A stretch of DNA of 64,000 nucleotides, from NCBI GenBank assembly GCA_963739515.1, contig CAVUAO010000002.1, forward strand, positions 248,001-312,000, in the 5' to 3' direction. Of the stretch, positions 63,018 through 64,000 are shown piece after piece (the first letter of the stretch is position 1; every line of letters begins with the position of its first letter). The position numbers and the translations under genes were made by a program. The notes below the pieces were generated by a model. It did not search any database and was not told where the DNA came from. It was given only the letters and a program-made list of their open reading frames with translations. The DNA is from JBFYTX01 sp963739515. Lineage in GTDB: Bacteria > Chloroflexota > Dehalococcoidia > Dehalococcoidales > RBG-16-60-22.

Positions 63018-64000
63018 TTATGCCCTTCGCCTGACCAGGAGCAGGGTAATCAATCCTACTACTATTACCCCACCTGTAATACCACCAATCAACGACCAGT
63101 TAATGCCCTTACTCTCCGGTGTCGGTGTCGATGTTGGTGTGGGAGTTGGCGTTGGAGCCTGGTTCAGTGGTGGCGTTGTGGGTGGAGGCGCTGGTGCCGC
63201 CACGGTAAAGCTACCACTCAATCCATCCACAGTTATGTTATAGCTGCCAGCTTCTTCCTCAGCTACTTCAAAGCTAACGCTCTGGCTCTTACCAGCGGCA
63301 ATAGTCAAGGTCTTATGTGCCTCTTCAACTCCATTTATCTTCAGGACTACGCTATAGCTTCCTTCCGTCCCGCCAGTGTTAGCTACAGAAAGGGCGACAA
63401 TTACTACCTCTTTAGGCTGAACCTCCGGTGGCTGGATAGAGAGATTTGATACTGAGAAGGTAGCTGGCGTAGAAGGGACTACGAGTATTGAGAAATCAAA
63501 GCTTAAAGAGTCAACCTGGCTACTCACGGCTGTAACAAAGTACCATCCCGGAGATAGAGCGGGGATGGTAAATGACGTCGAGAATGTTCCGTCACCCAGT
63601 GTCGTTGTTTGGACTATTTCTGTATCATCGATAAGAAGCTTTACCGTACTCAAAGGTGGGAAGCGTAGTCCTTGGACATTAACTATTTGCCCTGGTTCCG
63701 CCTCAAGTGGCTCCATCTCAATGGCTGCACCTGGCGGCGGATTAAAATTGAACAGAAATGACGTCCAATCGTATTCACCGGTGTTAATATTGGTGGCCCA
63801 CAAGTTGACGGGCACCGCATCTGTCAGTGGACCAAGAAGGGACAAAGGGAGCGACTGTTCGATTGAGTCCGAATAGTCAGATGGAGCGGGAATTGGCGGT
63901 CCGTTAACATCCACAATTTCTTCTATTCTAACTACCTCTCCGGGAGTAAGCGGAACAGATGTCTCGGAAGCAACATCATAAAGGCTGGTGGTTACTGAAC
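63018..64000 (-). CDS. Surface protein with IPT/TIG-like and CARDB domains, 5' partial
   Basis: The frame is open to base 64000, so the start lies outside. The visible part has an IPT/TIG-like domain (IEMEPLEAEPGQIVNVQGL near residue 118), a CARDB-like domain (FSVSNLSIQPPEVQPKEVV near 185), a Pro/Thr-rich linker (TPTPTPTSTPTPE), a membrane helix and a basic RRRA tail. That layout is typical of secreted, C-terminally anchored surface proteins. The N-terminal part is unseen. No catalytic motif is visible. Confidence 0.75.
   Translation of the reverse strand, partial: SVTTSLYDVASETSVPLTPGEVVRIEEIVDVNGPPIPAPSDYSDSIEQSLPLSLLGPLTDAVPVNLWATNINTGEYDWTSFLFNFNPPPGAAIEMEPLEAEPGQIVNVQGLRFPPLSTVKLLIDDTEIVQTTTLGDGTFSTSFTIPALSPGWYFVTAVSSQVDSLSFDFSILVVPSTPATFSVSNLSIQPPEVQPKEVVIVALSVANTGGTEGSYSVVLKINGVEEAHKTLTIAAGKSQSVSFEVAEEEAGSYNITVDGLSGSFTVAAPAPPPTTPPLNQAPTPTPTPTSTPTPESKGINWSLIGGITGGVIVVGLITLLLVRRRA

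Overview
The window looks like a chromosomal segment of a member of the Chloroflexota, most likely class Dehalococcoidia. This is an inference from the gene complement: RNase J, a type-4 uracil-DNA glycosylase, a SerA plus class-V aminotransferase pair, a membrane pyrophosphatase, EtfBA, a GH3-like protein, a tandem cupin, and type IV pili without a secretin. GC content is moderately high. I see no rRNA, tRNA, CRISPR array, prophage or transposase. The window opens and closes inside genes.

Layout. 0-6 kb: end of a corrinoid-activation-type ASKHA ATPase, then a GNAT protein, an MshA-like glycosyltransferase, a PIG-L deacetylase, a metallo-beta-lactamase-fold hydrolase and a membrane protein. 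5.9-12.3 kb (minus): the udg-rnj-ftsK operon, an MFS transporter and a rhodanese lipoprotein. 12.4-17.3 kb (minus): ribF-tyrS-aminotransferase-serA. 17.5-25.4 kb: DUF1015, tandem cupin, a second MBL hydrolase, a small ferredoxin-like-fold protein, hppA, a flavin-type oxidase and an acyl-CoA-ligase-like enzyme. 25.6-32.3 kb (plus): prfA-prmC, etfB-etfA, then an operon of a secreted NEW3-type protein with an ABC exporter. 32.3-37.7 kb (minus): EF-G-like GTPase, two nitroreductases, pcm, a small membrane protein and a Xer recombinase. 37.9-46.3 kb: type IV pilus cluster (pilB, pilC, pilO-like, a pilM-pilN fusion, pilT, pilA on the other strand, pilD). 46.4-55.8 kb: two small putative regulators, a GH3-like gene, a GGDEF/HD-GYP protein, a LuxR-type regulator and a secreted multidomain trypsin-like protease. 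55.9-62.5 kb: uvrC and a minus-strand AAA+/VWA/secretion-ATPase-like operon. 63.0-64 kb: a surface protein that runs off the end.

Three cross-cutting signals stand out. First, five genes between 47.6 and 61.8 kb are each broken by one or more single-base insertions, eight in total and all of the same sign, while the first 47 kb is clean. Second, an 80-115 bp intergenic element made of two consecutive hairpins occurs at least five times, always in the same orientation, with stem sequences that change in a compensated way. Third, six genes have a promoter-like -10 box ending 7-8 bases before the start codon and no Shine-Dalgarno sequence, the layout expected for leaderless mRNAs. The pilus machinery, the c-di-GMP protein, the LuxR-type regulator and the secreted proteins together suggest surface attachment and signalling in the 38-56 kb half; the rest is mostly housekeeping.
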